From the NCBI GenBank assembly GCA_963816315.1, contig CAWFJZ010000036.1, positions 1 to 64,000 on the forward strand: a stretch of DNA of 64,000 nt. Direction: 5' to 3'. Below the pieces are notes generated by a model that worked only from the letters and a program-made list of their open reading frames with translations, did no database searches and was not told where the DNA came from. How positions within the stretch are numbered: the stretch's first letter is position 1; the number at the start of each line of letters is the position of its first letter. Shown one piece after another: positions 20,983-30,881 of this stretch. This stretch comes from CADEEN01 sp963816315 (lineage in GTDB: Bacteria; Pseudomonadota; Gammaproteobacteria; Burkholderiales; Burkholderiaceae_C). A program made the translations under genes and the position numbers.

Positions 20983-21090
20983 AGGTCTACACCATCATTT
21001 TCATCATCTGGACCATCGTCTTCGTGTTCTGGCTGGTTCGCCAGTTCGCGGCGCTACAACAAGGGCAAGGTGCGCAAGAACGTGCGTTGA
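20967..21090 (+). CDS. small single-helix membrane protein after pucC
   Basis: About 40 residues: MEFALKVYTIIFIIWTIVFV then FWLVRQFAA, and after one shift near 21055 a basic tail (YNKGKVRKNVR). One membrane helix with a positive C-terminus. It starts at or inside the end of pucC and converges on the minus-strand gene. I do not recognise it; the context suggests a small accessory of LH2. Confidence 0.5.
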
Positions 21091-21450
21091 CGCGCCGCAT
21101 CGCGGCCGATCGCGCGTCAGCCAATCGAGCAGCCCGCTGATCAGCAGCGAGCTCATCGCCGCGCCGTTGACGGCGGCCACGACGCCGATGAAGGGCCCGC
21201 CCAACTGCTGGCCGAACCCGTAGCTGGCCCAGGCGACGACGAGCGTCGCGGCCAGGTTCAGCGCCACGCCGAACTGGCGCAGCGTGTGCAGGGTGTTGTC
21301 GTGAACCATCATGTCGAACTCCTGTCTTCGCTTTGCGTCTTCGCGTTTCTTGCGCTCGCGCGCCAGGTCACGCAGTTGCCACCAGCCGAAAGCCAGCACG
21401 CCGCCGAAGACAAGCACGACTTCGATGACGATCAGCGGCAGGTCACTCAT
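21091..21450 (-). CDS. small membrane protein(s) downstream of crtB
   Basis: MSDLPLIVIEVVLVFGGVLA is a membrane helix followed by a highly charged stretch (RDLARERKKREDAKRR). The same frame then reads MVHDNTLHTLRQFGVALNLA and two more hydrophobic segments. AGGAG precedes the second Met (about 21312), so this may be two genes with a lost stop, or one protein. The C-terminal end is unresolved. It overlaps the crtB stop by ATGA, so it is the last cistron of the long bch-puh-crt operon. Function unknown. Confidence 0.55.
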
Positions 21451-22467
21451 GCCGTCGGCTGTCCCCCGCAGCCGTGGCCCTGGCGCTCGAACAGATCGAT
21501 CATGCGCAGCGTGCGCTGGTAGAACGTGCGCGCCGGCAGCTCGCCGCTGACGGCGGCTTCGACGAGGAAGCGCACGGCGGGCAGCGGTTCGCTGGCGGCG
21601 CCGGCCGCGATCGGGTGGCCGGGCGAGCGCAGCACGGCGCCGCAGGCGCGCATCAACAGCGCGAGCTTGCGGCCGGTGCCGACGACCGTGCGGCGGTGCA
21701 CTGAGTCGAGGCCCGACGCTTCGAGCGCGTGGCCGATCTCGGCATAGACCAGGCGCGCGGCCTGGATCGCCGGGCGGCAATCGCGCGGCAGGTCGCAGAC
21801 GCCGCATTCGCCGCGTGCGTACAGGCGCTCGGCCTCGGCAAGCAGGCGCGAGATCACGCGGGCCAGGCGTTGATCGAACTGCGGATGCGGCCAGCCAGGC
21901 CTCGGGGTCGAGCCCGGCCTCGCGCATCCACGCCAGCGGCAGGTACAGGCGGCCGTTGCGCGCGTCTTCGCCGACATCGCGCGCGATGTTGGTCAGCTGC
22001 ATCGCCACGCCGAGCTCGCTGGCCCGCGCCAGCGAGCGCGCGTCGCGCGATTCCATGACCAGCGCCATCATCGCGCCGACCGTGCCGGCCACGCGCGCGC
22101 CGTAGGCGTGCAGGTCTTCGATCGTTTCGTAGCGCCGGCCCTGCGCGTCCCAGGCAAAACCTTCGAGCAGCGCGTCGATCAGCACGCGCGGCAGTTGCGC
22201 GTCGGCGACGACGGCGGCCAGCGCGCGGTCGGCCACCTGGTCGCGCGGCGTGCCGGCGTACACCGCGTCGAGCCGCGCCTGCAGGTCGGCCAGCGCGCGC
22301 GCGGGCTCGGCGCTGTTGTCGATCGCGTCGTCGGCGACGCGGCAGAACGCGTAGAGCGCCGTCGCCGGTGCGCGCACGCGCTGCGGCAGGGCCAGCGACG
22401 ACAGGTAGAACGACTTCGAGCCGCCGCGCATCAGCGCTTTGCAGGCCTGGACATCGACAGGGTTCAT
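21447..22467 (-). CDS. crtB: phytoene synthase
   Basis: Condenses two geranylgeranyl diphosphates to phytoene. It has AFCRVADDAIDN (first Asp-rich motif) and AMQLTNIARDVGEDARNGRL then YLP (second motif with the family signature). One shift near 21885 splits the C-terminal third, which continues to LFERQGHGCGGQPTA. ATG 22467 overlaps the crtI stop. Confidence 0.95.
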
Positions 22468-24002
22468 GCGCGTGCTTTCGCGAACGAAGACAGCGGCGGC
22501 AACACCGACTCCAGCGCCTTGGCCGACATCAGCACACCCGGAATGCCGGCGCCGGGGTGCGTGCCGGCGCCGACCATGAACAGCCCCGGCAGATCTTCGC
22601 TGCGGTTGTGCGGCCGGAACCACGCGCTTTGCAGCAGCAGCGGCTCCAAGCCGAACGCCGCGCCCTTGTGCGACAGCAGGCGGTCCTGAAAGTCGAGCGG
22701 CGTCATCACGCGCGACACGGTGATGTGCTTGCCCAGGCCCGGCAGCAGCGTGCTCTCCAGGCGGCGCTCGATCGCCTGGCGGTACGAGCGCGGCCTGCGT
22801 GCGCCAGTCGGTGCCGCTGTCCAGGTGCGGCACGGGCGACAGCGCATAGAACGCATCGCAGCCCGGCGGCGCCATCGACGGGTCGCTCGCCGTCGGCCGG
22901 TGCAGGTAGAGGCTGAAGTCGTCCGCCAGGTGGTGGCGCTTGAAGATGTCCTTGAGCAGCCCTTCGTAGCGCGGGCCGAGCACCATCGTGTGGTGCGGCA
23001 CGTCGGCGTACTGGCGGTCGGTGCCGAAGTACCAGACGAACAGGCTCATCGAGTAGCGCGCGCGGTCCAGCTTGCGGTCGCTCCAGACTTTGCGCTGCTC
23101 GGGCGCGACGAGGTTGCGGTAGGTCCACGCCGTGTCGGCATTGCTGACGACGATGTCGGCGTCGATGCGCTCGCCGCCCGCCAACTCGACGCCGCTGGCG
23201 CGGCCGTTCGGTCGTGACGATGCGCTGCACCTGCGTGTTGCAGCGCACGCTGACACCGAGTTGCGCCAGCAGCTTGACCAGGCCCGTGACCAGCGCGCCC
23301 GTGCCGCCCATCGCCCAGTGCACGCCGAAGCGGCGCTCCAGCATGTTGATCAGGCTGTAGGTGCAGGTCACCGCCGACGGGTTGCCGCCGATCAGCAGCG
23401 GGTGAAACGAAAAGACGATGCGCAGCTTCGGGTCGCGGAAATGCGAATTCACCATGCCGCGGATCGAGCGCCACGAGCGCATGCGCACCAGCGCCGGAAT
23501 CGCCGACACGAGATCGCGCAGCGAGTCGAACGCCGTCGCGCCGAGTTCTTCGAAGCCGATGCGGTAGCAGCGCTCGGCCTCGGCCATGAAGCGCTCGTAG
23601 CCGGGCAGGTCGGCGGGCGAGAAGCGCGCGACTTCGCGGCGCATGTGCTCGGCGTCGCCGTTGTAGTCGAAGTGCGTGCCGTCGTCGAAGCGGATGCGGT
23701 AGAACGGGTCGAGCGGCTTCAACGTCACGTCGTCGGCGAGCTTGCGGCCGGCCAGCGCCCACAGCTCTTCGAACAGGTGCGGCACGGTGACGATGGTCGG
23801 CCCGGCGTCGAAGGTGTAGCCGGCCTCGCGGTGCACGTAGGCGCGGCCGCCGGGCGCGTCGAGTTTTTCCAGCACCTGCACGCGCCAGCCTTTGCAGGCC
23901 AGGCGCACCGCGGCGGCCAGGCCGCCGAAGCCGGCGCCGATGACGATGGCGGTCGGCGCGCCGTCGCGCGCGAGCAAGAAGTTCGGGGCTGTCGGGTTTC
24001 AT
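22464..24002 (-). CDS. crtI: phytoene desaturase, frameshifted
   Basis: FAD-dependent desaturase of phytoene. The dinucleotide-binding start is AIVIGAGFGGLAAAVRLACK and the C-terminal flavin-binding signature region reads LFMVGAGTHPGAGIPGVLMS. Three one-base shifts (near 23975, 23215 and 22790) break the frame. The number of desaturations cannot be told from sequence alone; crtA nearby points to the spheroidene branch. It overlaps puhE and crtB by ATGA. Confidence 0.94.
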
Positions 24003-24767
24003 GGTGTCGTCGTCGCCGGTGGCTTCAAAGCCCAGCGCCACAACAACGTGGGTGGCAACGGGGTGACCAGCAAGACATGTTCGATCAGCGCCAGCACGAG
24101 CATCGAGGCCACGAGCAGCAGGCCGGTGCGCGCGGCGCCGCGAGGCGTCGATGGCCGAGGCGATCATCGCGACAGCGACCACGGTGCCGGCAAGCACCGA
24201 CAGCGGCAGCAGCGCGTTGATCTTGCGGCGGCGGAAGTAGCTGGCGAGGTACAGCAGGTGCGGCGGCAGGAATTCTTCGCCGCGGTTGCGCACGCCGAGG
24301 AACAGATTGAACTTGGCCGACAGGCGCATCACCCACAGCAGCGCGAAGGTCCACGTCGCCACCTGGTTGGCGCCGCCCCAGGTGAGCGCCGCGATGGCGA
24401 TGCCCATGCCGATGATGGCCAGCTCATGCCAGAGGATCGATCTGCACCGCTTCGTTGAAGCGCGTCGGGCCGTGCAGCGGCTCGCTGCACGCGTCCTTGC
24501 GCGGGCCGGTCAGCCAGCCGGTGAGAAACGCCAGTTCATGCCAGCCCCAGACCAGCACCGCGCAGGTGAAGGCGGCATACGCGCCGGCGACGCTGGTGTT
24601 GTCGGCGCTCTTGGCGATGCAGACCAAGGCGCGCGAGCGCGATCGCCGTGGAGATGCGCCAGGCTCCAACGGAAGGTGCTGCGCGGCATGCCGTCGAGCA
24701 GCATGACCACGCCGGTGCCCAGCCACCAGACGGCGATGGCGAACAGCGGCGGCAGGGCGTAGTCCAT
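23999..24767 (-). CDS. puhE: photosynthetic complex assembly protein PuhE, frameshifted
   Basis: Polytopic membrane protein of the puh cluster. It opens MDYALPPLFAIAVWWLGTGV, with LTWGGANQVATWTFALLWVM and RNRGEEFLPPHLLYLASYFR as family landmarks. About four shifts occur. It ends TTTP at a TGA overlapping crtI. In Rhodobacter PuhE affects the balance of BChl synthesis and RC assembly. It lies 10 bases downstream of acsF. Confidence 0.88.
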
Positions 24768-24777
24768 CAACCGCTCT

Positions 24778-25839
24778 TCACCATGCCGGCGCGACGCGCA
24801 TCTGCACCGGCAGGTCATGCCGATGCACCGGATGCAGGTACAGCCTGGCGAACGTCGTCACGCCGACCAGCGCCCAGCCGGCGCGCTTGACGAAGCCAAC
24901 AACACCGCCCTGCGCCTTGGCGCGCGTGATGCCGTCGCTGGCTTCGAGCAAACGGCGCAGGCCGGCGCGGAACTTCTCGTTGTTGGTGTCGAGAGAAATC
25001 GGGAAGACCTGCTTGCTGATCTCGGTCGTGATGTCGAACACCTGGTAGTCGTACTGATCGGGGTCGATCCCCATCGCCACGTGCAGCATCGGCCGCGTGT
25101 GGTCGCGCACGAACATCGTCGCGTACACGGCGAGCAGGAAGAAGCGCACCCACAGCAGGTTCGCGCCGGAGAGCAGCTTCGGATTGGCGCGCATGATCAG
25201 CGCGAACGATTCGCCGTGGCGGAATTCGTCGTTGCACCAGCGCAGGAACCATTTGAAGATCGGGTGGAAGCGCTTCTCCGGGTGCCGCTCCAGTTGGCGA
25301 AAGATCGTGATGTAGCGTGCGTAGCCGATCTTCTCGGACAGGTAGGTCGCGTAGAAGATGTACTTCGGCTTGAAGAAGGTGTACTTCTTGGTCGATTTCA
25401 GGTTGGCCAGATCGACGCCCAGGCCGTAGTCGCGCAAGCTGGCGTTGATGAAGTTGGCATGGCGCGATTCGTCGCGCGTCATGTAGGTCATCAACTGCTT
25501 GATGTCCGGGTTGCTGACGTTCTTGCGGATCTCGTTGTAGAGCACGCAGCCCGAGTACTCGCTGGTGATCGAGCTGACGAGGAAGTCGAGGAACTCCTGC
25601 TGCAGCTCGGGCGGGAGCTCTTTGATCTCGTCCTTGAACGTGGCGTCGCGCTGGAAATGGTCGTGGTTGTTGTCGCCTTCGTACTCGGCGAGCATCGCGT
25701 CCCACTCCTTGCGCACCGGGTTCATGTCGAGGCGGTCCATCGCCGCGAAGTCGGTGGTGTAGAAGCGCGGGCTGATCAGCGTTTCGCTTTTCGCGGCGCG
25801 CATCACGTCGTCTTTGGTTTCGATGGCGTGGGCTGTCAT
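24778..25839 (-). CDS. acsF: aerobic Mg-protoporphyrin IX monomethyl ester cyclase
   Basis: Intact 353-residue di-iron oxygenase that forms the fifth ring of BChl with O2. Di-iron ligand motifs are visible: TSEYSGC, TRDESRHANF and WCNDEFRHGESF. MTAHAIETKDDVMRAAK begins at ATG 25839, overlapping puhC. The oxygen-independent cyclase BchE is not in this window, so as far as seen the pathway is built for microaerobic or aerobic growth. Confidence 0.97.
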   Translation of the reverse strand: MTAHAIETKDDVMRAAKSETLISPRFYTTDFAAMDRLDMNPVRKEWDAMLAEYEGDNNHDHFQRDATFKDEIKELPPELQQEFLDFLVSSITSEYSGCVLYNEIRKNVSNPDIKQLMTYMTRDESRHANFINASLRDYGLGVDLANLKSTKKYTFFKPKYIFYATYLSEKIGYARYITIFRQLERHPEKRFHPIFKWFLRWCNDEFRHGESFALIMRANPKLLSGANLLWVRFFLLAVYATMFVRDHTRPMLHVAMGIDPDQYDYQVFDITTEISKQVFPISLDTNNEKFRAGLRRLLEASDGITRAKAQGGVVGFVKRAGWALVGVTTFARLYLHPVHRHDLPVQMRVAPAW

Positions 25840-26287
25840 GGCTTTGCTCCTTGAGGGCAACCAGCGCGCGAAGACCGCGGCGTTGGTCGAGCCGAAAGAT
25901 TCGAGGTCGATGCGCGAACCGGTGGCCGGATCGGCCAGCGTCAGCCGGCCGTCGGCGCGCGCGATCAGTTGCAGCGGCGCGTCGCTGACGAGACCGCGCA
26001 GCTTGCGCTCGCGCACCACGGCGCGCAGCGTGCCGCGCAAAAAGCCCTGCTCGCCGTACACGGTGTCCAGCGTCGCGCCGCTGGCGGCATCGACGATGGC
26101 AATGCCGCCCTGCGGCCGGTCTTGAAAGTGCAGCGCGCGCTGCGCCGTGGCTTGCGCGTCTTGTTGCTTGCCGTCGAAGCCCGACCAGCGCGCAACGCCG
26201 ACGCCGCCGAGCGTCAGCGCGATGACCACGCCGGCCACGCACCAGCGCGATGCGCGGGAAGACGGCGACGGGGGCGGCGGCTTGCAT
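25836..26287 (-). CDS. puhC: photosynthetic complex assembly protein PuhC, frameshifted
   Basis: About 150 residues. After MQAAAPVAVFP and one shift comes a membrane helix (VVIALTLGGVGVARW), then a periplasmic domain with ALHFQDRPQGGIAIVDAASG, as in PuhC. PuhC aids assembly of RC-LH1. The frame runs into acsF without a stop, so another indel probably sits near 25850. Confidence 0.82.
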
Positions 26288-26296
26288 GGCGTTGTC

Positions 26297-26973
26297 TTAT
26301 TGCGCGACGAGCACGCGGGCGCACGCCCGTGCCGGGTGCCGCGCTTCGGCGGGCGCCGCGGCTTGCGCGTCGCCGCCACGCCGTTGACCTCGCTCCACGC
26401 CGTGGCCAGCAGCGCCGCCACCGCCGGCGCATCGGGCAGCGCGCGCAGCATCGGCTGCGTCTTCGCCACGCGCCACGGCCGCACATGCGGCCACAGGTGC
26501 AGCCAGGCGATGCGCGTGCCGCGCTCCAGCGTCAGCGCGATGTCCTGGCAGCCGCTGCCGGCGTCGTGCAGGTCGGCGCTTTCGATGCGCGTCAAGCGGC
26601 AGGTTGTAGGTGACGGTGAGCACGATGCCGATGCGCATGACGATGCGCTTGTCGGTCAGCGTGTAGGCGGTGCTGCGCGCGCTCCACCAGCCGAGCAGCA
26701 GCAACAGGCCCAGGCCGAGCGCGAAGAACGGCGCCAGCCAGGCCAGCGAGGCGAACGCGGCGGCAATGTCTTGCGTGTCGGACATCATGCTCGCGAAACG
26801 CCACGCCAGCATCAGCGCGAAATAACCGCGACCTTGTTGACGTGGAAGACGCGCCGCGCCAGCACTTTCCAGTCGGGCGTGCCTTGCCAGAGGATGCGCT
26901 CGCCCGCGGGCAGCGTTTCGGGCAACCCGTACTGCGCTTCGAACTCGTGTTCACGTGCGATGTGCGGCTTCAT
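26297..26973 (-). CDS. puhB: photosynthetic complex assembly protein PuhB, frameshifted
   Basis: Opens MKPHIAREHEFEAQYGLPET, a PuhB hallmark, then PAGERILWQGTPDWK, three membrane helices and the bPH-like segment YTLTDKRIVMRIGIVLTVTY. Shifts near 26825, 26595 and 26350 split it. PuhB dimers assist RC assembly. It starts 11 bases after the puhA stop. Confidence 0.88.
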
Positions 26974-26984
26974 GGCCAGTCTCC

Positions 26985-27744
26985 TCAGACCAGCGGCTCG
27001 GCGCGGCTCGGGTCGGCATACAGCGTGCCCGCGCCGTAGTACGCGCGTGATGCGCTCTTCTTCGAGCAGCGTCACGCGGTCGGTGGCGCGTGTGGCCGGC
27101 ACGCCGGCGAACTGGTGCGCGTACAGCGCATCGACGGTGACGCCGCCGCGCGCGACGCTGGCAAACGGCATCGGCACCAGCACGCGGCGCCCGCCGGCGA
27201 TCTCGGCTTCGAGATAGCGGAAGTTCATCTCGCCGCGGTCGATCCACAGGTCGCGGATCGTGCCGGCCTTGTCGCCGTTGGCGTCGAGCAGCGGCAGGCC
27301 GCGCGGATCGGTGTCGCGCGCGCTGACGCCGAACTCGGGCGCCATCGACAGCGGCACGATCTTCGGCTCGCCGTGGTGGTCGAGGTCGGCCTCGTCGGGG
27401 CGCAGCGCCGACCACGAGCCGGGGCCGACGCCGGCCAGCAGCGGATCGCCCGTCGGCTCCAGCGGCGAGCTCGCCGTCTTGTAAACGCGCTGGGCGTTGA
27501 GCGGCTGCGTCGGCTCGTCCTCGCGCGGGATCTGGATTTCCTGGCCGTTGTCGAGCAGGTAGGTCTTCGGCGACGGCGTCGGCGGCCAGCCTTCGATCCA
27601 GCCGTCGCCGTCGCTGACCATCGGATAGCCCTCGCGGTGGCCTTCGCGGATCAGGTAGTAGATGAGGCCGGCGAAGAAGATCCAGAACAGGTAGAGCACG
27701 AGCTGTGCAACATCGACGTACTGGGTGATGGCTCCTTTGCCCAT
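26985..27744 (-). CDS. puhA: photosynthetic reaction centre H subunit
   Basis: Caps the cytoplasmic side of PufLM and guides protons to QB. MGKGAITQYVDVAQLVLYLF leads into the single membrane helix. The globular PRC-barrel part (LPLLDANGDKAGTIRDLWID) is intact, and one shift near 27045 affects the last 20 residues, which restore to AEPLV before TGA at 26985-26987. A GGAGCC site precedes ATG 27744. Confidence 0.96.
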
Positions 27745-27761
27745 GATGGCTCCTTCTTGGG

Positions 27762-29210
27762 TTAGCTCGGAAGTTCGGCCAGGCCGAAGCGTTGGGAAGA
27801 TGTTGTTGTCTGCCGTGCCGACGAGCCGCGCCGCACCAGCGGCCCGAGCACGATCAGCGTGGCAAACAACATCGCGAGTTCGAGGTGATAGACGGCCGCG
27901 TAGCCGGTGGCCGGCGATTGCAGCGCCTCGCCGAGCCAGCCGGCGGTGGCGGCGTGCGAGACGACATCGCGCAACGCGCCGCCGAGCGCAACGGCCGCGC
28001 CGGCGCAGGTGGCTTGCACGGCGCCCCAGGCGCCCAACACGAGACCGTTCATGCCGTGGCCTTCGAGGCCCATCGCGGCGCTGAGCGTGCCGACGGCGAA
28101 GAAGCCGCCGCCGAAGCCGATCAACGTCGCGCCGATGCGAAACAGGTTCGGTGCATCGACCGGCTCGGCAAAGATCACGGCGGAAAAACCGGCCAGGCCG
28201 AACAGCACGCCGACCGCCGCCACGCGCTGCGGGTCGCCGCCGCGCGCCAGCGTGCGCGCCGCGAGTGCGAAGGCCAGCAGCGCGCCGCCGGCCATCAGCG
28301 CGGTGAGCTGCGTCGTCGCGCCGACGCCGAGCTTCATGATCTCGCCGCCGTAGGGCTCCAGGATCACGTCCTGCATGTTGAAGGCCGCGGTGCCGAGGCC
28401 GACGGCGAGCAGGAAGCGCTTGACCTGCGGCTGCGAGGCGAAGCGCTGCCAGTGCACGGCGAACTCTTCCCGTGCCGGCTGCTGCTTGGCGCGCAGGCTG
28501 TTGCGCGGCTCCTGCTTCCACATCGCGATGGCGTTGAGCAGCACGCTCGCGACCGCCGTGCCCTGCACCACTTGCACCAGGCGCGTGTGCGAGTAGTCGG
28601 CCAGCAGCACGCCGAAGACGAGGCTCGCGCCGACCATGCCGACGAGCAGCATCACGTACAGCAGCGCAACGACGCGCGGCCGCGTGGCTTCGGGCGCGAG
28701 GTCGCTGGCCAGCGCGAGGCCGGCGGTCTGCGTGGTTTGCAGGCCCGCGCCGGCGAGCACGAAGGCGAGTGCGGCGGCGGCGTGGCCGGCGACGAGCTGG
28801 ATCGTCGTCTCGCCGCACAGCAGGATCAGCGCGAACGGCATGATCGCCAGGCCGCCGAACAGCGCCAGCGTGCCGAACCAGACGAAGGGCACGCGCTTCC
28901 AGCCGAGAAAACTGCGGTGCTGATCCGACTTGAAGCCGATCAGCGCGCGAAACGGCGCGGCCACCAGCGGCAGCGCCACCATCAGCGCGACCAGCCACGC
29001 GCCGACACCGAGCTCGACGATCATCACGCGGTTCAAGGTGCCGACCATCAGCGCCGTCGCCATGCCGACCGAGACCTGGAACAGCGACAGCCGCAGCAGG
29101 CGCGACAGCGGCAGCTCGGCCGACGCCGCATCGGCAAACGGCAACCAGCGCGTGGGGATGCGCTGCCAGTCGAGGCTGGGCATCAGGCCGCGGCGGGTGA
29201 TGAGGCTCAT
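27762..29210 (-). CDS. lhaA: LH1 assembly protein LhaA (PucC family)
   Basis: Intact 482-residue, twelve-helix member of the PucC family. It shares LPLSRLLRLSLFQVSVGMA and GTLNRVMIVELGV with the pucC product at 19.5 kb, and also ALIGFKSDQHRSFLGWKRVP. In Rhodobacter LhaA supports LH1 assembly, probably by delivering BChl. It sits between bchM and puhA, the standard place, and its ATG overlaps the bchM stop. Confidence 0.93.
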   Translation of the reverse strand: MSLITRRGLMPSLDWQRIPTRWLPFADAASAELPLSRLLRLSLFQVSVGMATALMVGTLNRVMIVELGVGAWLVALMVALPLVAAPFRALIGFKSDQHRSFLGWKRVPFVWFGTLALFGGLAIMPFALILLCGETTIQLVAGHAAAALAFVLAGAGLQTTQTAGLALASDLAPEATRPRVVALLYVMLLVGMVGASLVFGVLLADYSHTRLVQVVQGTAVASVLLNAIAMWKQEPRNSLRAKQQPAREEFAVHWQRFASQPQVKRFLLAVGLGTAAFNMQDVILEPYGGEIMKLGVGATTQLTALMAGGALLAFALAARTLARGGDPQRVAAVGVLFGLAGFSAVIFAEPVDAPNLFRIGATLIGFGGGFFAVGTLSAAMGLEGHGMNGLVLGAWGAVQATCAGAAVALGGALRDVVSHAATAGWLGEALQSPATGYAAVYHLELAMLFATLIVLGPLVRRGSSARQTTTSSQRFGLAELPS

Positions 29211-29931
29211 GCCCTCTTCAACTCCAACGCCTGCGACGTGTAGAAGCCGCTCGAAATGCGCAGCGTGCGCGCCGGCTGCACAAGCCCTGCAGTCGTCGGT
29301 CGGCGGCGATCTGGCGGTACAGCGCGCTTCTCGGCCACCGGCTCGATCGCACGGCGCGCGGTCGCTGCGCGGGAACAGGCGGCCGACGGCGTGGATCGCG
29401 CGCAGCAGCCGGGTTGCTCGGCGCGAAGGTGAAGAGCAGCGAGCGCGCGCGTGCGCTCGCGACCAGGCCGGCCAGCACGCGCACGGCGTCGGCCGTTTCG
29501 TAGTGGATCAGCGAGTCCATCGCCACGACGTAATCGAACTCGCCGAGCGCGGCATCGACGTCATGTCGCCGCTCTTGAAGTCGATGTGGCCGCCGTTGGC
29601 GAACACGTCGAGGTGCTGGGCGAGGCGGTCGCACGGCCACGTCGACGAGCGACGGCGAGAGGTCGATCGCCACCACGTTGCGCGCCACGCCGCGCCGCTT
29701 CCATCGCGAACGCGCCCGTGCCGCAGCCGGCGTCGAGGATGCGCACGCCGTGCAGGTCTTGCGGCAGCCAGTCGAGCAGCGTCTCGCGCATGCGGTCGCG
29801 GCCGGCGCGCACGCTGGCGCGGATGCGGCCGACCGGCGCGGTCGAGGTGAGTTGCTCCCAGGCCTGCATCGCAGTGCGATCGAAGTAGGTCTCGATCTGG
29901 CCGCGGCGGGTCTTCGTAAGTCGGTTTGCAT
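29207..29931 (-). CDS. bchM: Mg-protoporphyrin IX O-methyltransferase, frameshifted
   Basis: SAM-dependent methylation of Mg-protoporphyrin IX. The SAM site ILDAGCGTGAFAMEAARRGA is clear, followed by FDYVVAMDSLIHYE. ATG 29931 (MQTD) fits if one base is corrected near 29915; TTG 29953 is the in-frame alternative. At least five shifts occur, several after 29400. It ends GFYTSQALELKRA, overlapping lhaA. Confidence 0.9.
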
Positions 29932-29945
29932 GGTGCGTGCTCTGT

Positions 29946-30881
29946 TCAATCAAACCCGAGCAGGTCGAAGATGTCGCGGTCCTTCATCGGCACCGCATTC
30001 AGCGGCTCGCTGCCGAGCCACAGCGCCGCGGCCAGGCGCATGTATTCCTTCTGCACCGCTTCGAGTTCGGGCGAGGGCTCCATCTCGAACAGCGTGCTCT
30101 TCTTCAGGCGGCTGCGGCGGATGACGTCGAGGTCGGGGAAATGCGCCGCGAGCTTCAGGCCGATCTTGTTGTTGTACTTGTCGATCTGGTCGGTGTCCTT
30201 GCTGCGGTTGGCGATCACGCCGCCGAGGCGCACGTTGTAGTTCTTCGCCTTGGCGCCGATCGCCTGCACGATGCGGTTCATCGCGAAGATCGAATCGAAG
30301 TCGTTGGCGGTGACGATCAGCGCGCGGTCGGCGTGCTGCAGCGGCGCAGCGAAGCCGCCGCAGACAACGTCGCCGAGCACGTCGAAGATCACCACGTCGG
30401 TGTCTTCGAGCAGGTGGTGCTCCTTCAACAGCTTGACCGTCTGGCCGACGACGTAGCCGCCGCAGCCGGTGCCGGCCGGAGGTCCGCCGGCCTCGACGCA
30501 CATGACGCCGTTGTAGCCGGGGAACACGAAGTCTTCGACGCGCAACTCTTCTGGGTGGAAGTCCACCGACTCCAGCACGTCGATGACCGTCGGCAGCATC
30601 TTCTTCGTCAGCGTGAACGTGCTGTCGTGCTTCGGGTCGCAGCCGATCTGCAAGACGCGCTTGCCCATCTTCGAGAACGCGGCCGAGAGGTTCGACGACG
30701 TCGTGCTCTTGCCGATGCCGCCCTTGCCGTAGATCGCAAAGACTTTCGCCGTGCCGATCTTCAGGTTCGGGTCGAGCTGCACTTGCACGCTGCCCTCGCC
30801 GTCGAGCTTCGGGCTACCTTGTGAGAGGGGCCGCGGGCCGCGGCGGATCTCGTCGGGAGAAATCGTGGCTTGTTCCATCAC
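29946..30881 (-). CDS. bchL: dark protochlorophyllide reductase, ATP-dependent iron protein
   Basis: Intact 311-residue nitrogenase Fe-protein homologue that feeds electrons to BchNB. It has P-loop FAIYGKGGIGKSTTSSN and two cluster cysteines (GGPPAGTGCGGY and DVLGDVVCGGF). A homodimer sharing one 4Fe-4S cluster. ATG 30881 overlaps the bchH stop. Confidence 0.98.
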   Translation of the reverse strand: MMEQATISPDEIRRGPRPLSQGSPKLDGEGSVQVQLDPNLKIGTAKVFAIYGKGGIGKSTTSSNLSAAFSKMGKRVLQIGCDPKHDSTFTLTKKMLPTVIDVLESVDFHPEELRVEDFVFPGYNGVMCVEAGGPPAGTGCGGYVVGQTVKLLKEHHLLEDTDVVIFDVLGDVVCGGFAAPLQHADRALIVTANDFDSIFAMNRIVQAIGAKAKNYNVRLGGVIANRSKDTDQIDKYNNKIGLKLAAHFPDLDVIRRSRLKKSTLFEMEPSPELEAVQKEYMRLAAALWLGSEPLNAVPMKDRDIFDLLGFD

